NCBI GenBank assembly: GCA_051453625.1 | Contig: JBOZIK010000001.1 | Span: 267,207,376 to 267,229,031, forward strand | Reading direction: 5' to 3' | DNA: 21,656 nt | Origin: Welwitschia mirabilis | Lineage: Eukaryota; Gnetophyta; Gnetopsida; Welwitschiales | Part shown: piece by piece, positions 20,952-21,656 of the stretch | Layout: the number at the start of each line of letters is the position of its first letter | Numbering within the stretch: the stretch's first letter is position 1 | Position numbers and translations under genes: made by a program | The notes under the pieces: generated by a model | Told to the model about the DNA's origin: nothing | Databases searched by the model: none | What the model saw: the letters and a program-made list of their open reading frames with translations, nothing else

Positions 20952-21236
20952 TGACGAATTAGAAACTACTCAACCCTAGTATGTTATTTGGAATTCATAT
21001 AATGAAAGATTAGAAGAAGTAAGAAACCACATTCTAAGATGAAGATAATAGAAGAGTTCATCTAGTAATTCATATCATTTTTCAAAGTCCTATAATAAAT
21101 GAAAAAGTTCAAGATTACACACTTGATTAAAATCACATTTATTAAGGCTTAATCTTACTCTTGATGTTTATCCTAAGAAGATATTAGACACTTATATCAA
21201 AAATCTTTAAAATAGAATCATACAAAAAGTGTTGGT

Positions 21237-21364
21237 TAAATGGACATATTNNNNNNNNNNNNNNNNNNNNNNNNNNNNNNNNNNNNNNNNNNNNNNNNNN
21301 NNNNNNNNNNNNNNNNNNNNNNNNNNNNNNNNNNNNNNNNNNNNNNNNNNTAAATGGACATATT
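21237..21364. repeat. Gap with duplicated flanks (14 bp)
   Basis: TAAATGGACATATT ends at the N run and begins again after it. It is the shortest of the ten such overlaps; alone it would be weak evidence. Confidence 0.65.
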
Positions 21365-21493
21365 GGAATACATATGAAAGTAATTCATTCATTACGTAAT
21401 CAATGCTTTATATTGAAGATAGATGATCAAGAGATGTAGGTATAAGTAATCCATCTTCTAAGAAATCAACACTTAAGAATGAACTAAGAAATT

Positions 21494-21506
21494 AAGAGGA
21501 AAGAAA
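21494..21506 (+). other. Polypurine tract of element A
   Basis: A pure purine run of 13 bases (AAGAGGAAAGAAA) ends exactly at the TG that starts the 3' LTR. It resembles the tract of element B (both preceded by ATT). Confidence 0.8.
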
Positions 21507-21656
21507 TGTAATGTTTCAAAATCACTTTTAATTAAGTGATTATTGTTAAATATAATTAAACCATAGTTAAGGATAATTTCTATTATAATGAAAGGTTGTA
21601 ACCCTCAAAATGTAACTTTGTGTCCCTTATTTTTTGTTTTTAAGCCTATGACATTA
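21507..21656 (+). mobile_element. 3' LTR of element A, cut by window end
   Basis: It starts TGTAATGTTTC and aligns with the first 150 bp of the 5' LTR (10942 onward), including AATCACTTTTAA, AAGTGATTATT, TAATGAAAGG and TTTTTAAGCCTA. The remaining 270 bp or so should lie beyond the window. Confidence 0.85.

Larger units (their letters stand above)
20465..21493 (+). mobile_element. Element A 3' interior without polymerase
   Basis: About 1 kb separates the protease remnant from the polypurine tract, of which 200 bases are N and further bases are duplicated flanks. A Copia integrase, reverse transcriptase and RNase H need about 3 kb and none was recognised, so this part has been deleted or was never present. 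Confidence 0.5.
10942..21656 (+). mobile_element. Element A: LTR retrotransposon, host of nested element B
   Basis: Plus-strand LTR element with 5' LTR (10942-11362), initiator-tRNA primer-binding site, leader, minisatellite, gag-protease remnant (20033-20464), polypurine tract (21494-21506) and 3' LTR from 21507 that leaves the window. Element B interrupts its leader at 11554/16665. The visible 150 bp of the two LTRs differ at very roughly one position in six, so the insertion is old. The copia-like order CCHC then DSGAS-like motif suggests Ty1/Copia, but no reverse transcriptase or integrase is recognised, so superfamily is provisional. Confidence 0.75.

Overview
The window is gene-free, very AT-rich plant nuclear DNA built from old, nested LTR retrotransposons. 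The plant assignment rests on two Ty3/Gypsy gag-protease features typical of the plant-specific Athila/Tat group, a primer-binding site of the kind those elements use, and two elements primed by initiator methionine tRNA. Slow decay in place of many elements with no host gene over 21 kb suggests a large genome, for example a gymnosperm, but nothing here fixes the species. No intact protein-coding gene, tRNA, rRNA or CRISPR array was found.

Left part (about 1230-8020): remains of a minus-strand Athila/Tat-like Ty3/Gypsy element, called C here. Read right to left it has a 5' LTR with a TATA box (7155 to about 8020), a primer-binding site (7134-7151), a leader with hairpin-rich repeats of about 100 bp (about 5990-6900), a broken gag with a damaged zinc knuckle (about 3890-5640) and a broken aspartic protease (about 2650-3234). 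Reverse transcriptase, RNase H and integrase were not recognised. A second copy of the LTR start, primer-binding site and leader lies at 1230-1947 in the same orientation, so at least two C-type copies are joined or nested.

Middle (about 8020-10941): AT-rich sequence without recognisable genes. It ends in a degenerate tandem repeat that includes two copies of a unit of about 238 bp.

Right part (10942-21656): a plus-strand element A with a 421-bp 5' LTR (10942-11362), an initiator-tRNA primer-binding site, a decayed copia-like zinc knuckle plus protease remnant (20033-20464), a polypurine tract and a 3' LTR that runs off the window at 21507. Inserted in A is element B (11555-16664). B has 506-bp LTRs, a decayed initiator-tRNA primer-binding site, a polypurine tract, a probable 5-bp target duplication, no recognisable coding sequence and an internal array of about sixteen 101-bp units. 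A has its own long minisatellite (17595 to about 19165). A and B share LTR end sequences and are probably related families; B looks non-autonomous.

Assembly: thirteen N runs are present. At ten of them the sequence just before the gap is repeated just after it (14 to about 448 bp, identical to several percent different). These look like unmerged overlapping contig ends or the two haplotypes, so the true locus is probably shorter than shown and the duplicated flanks should not be read as biological tandem duplications.
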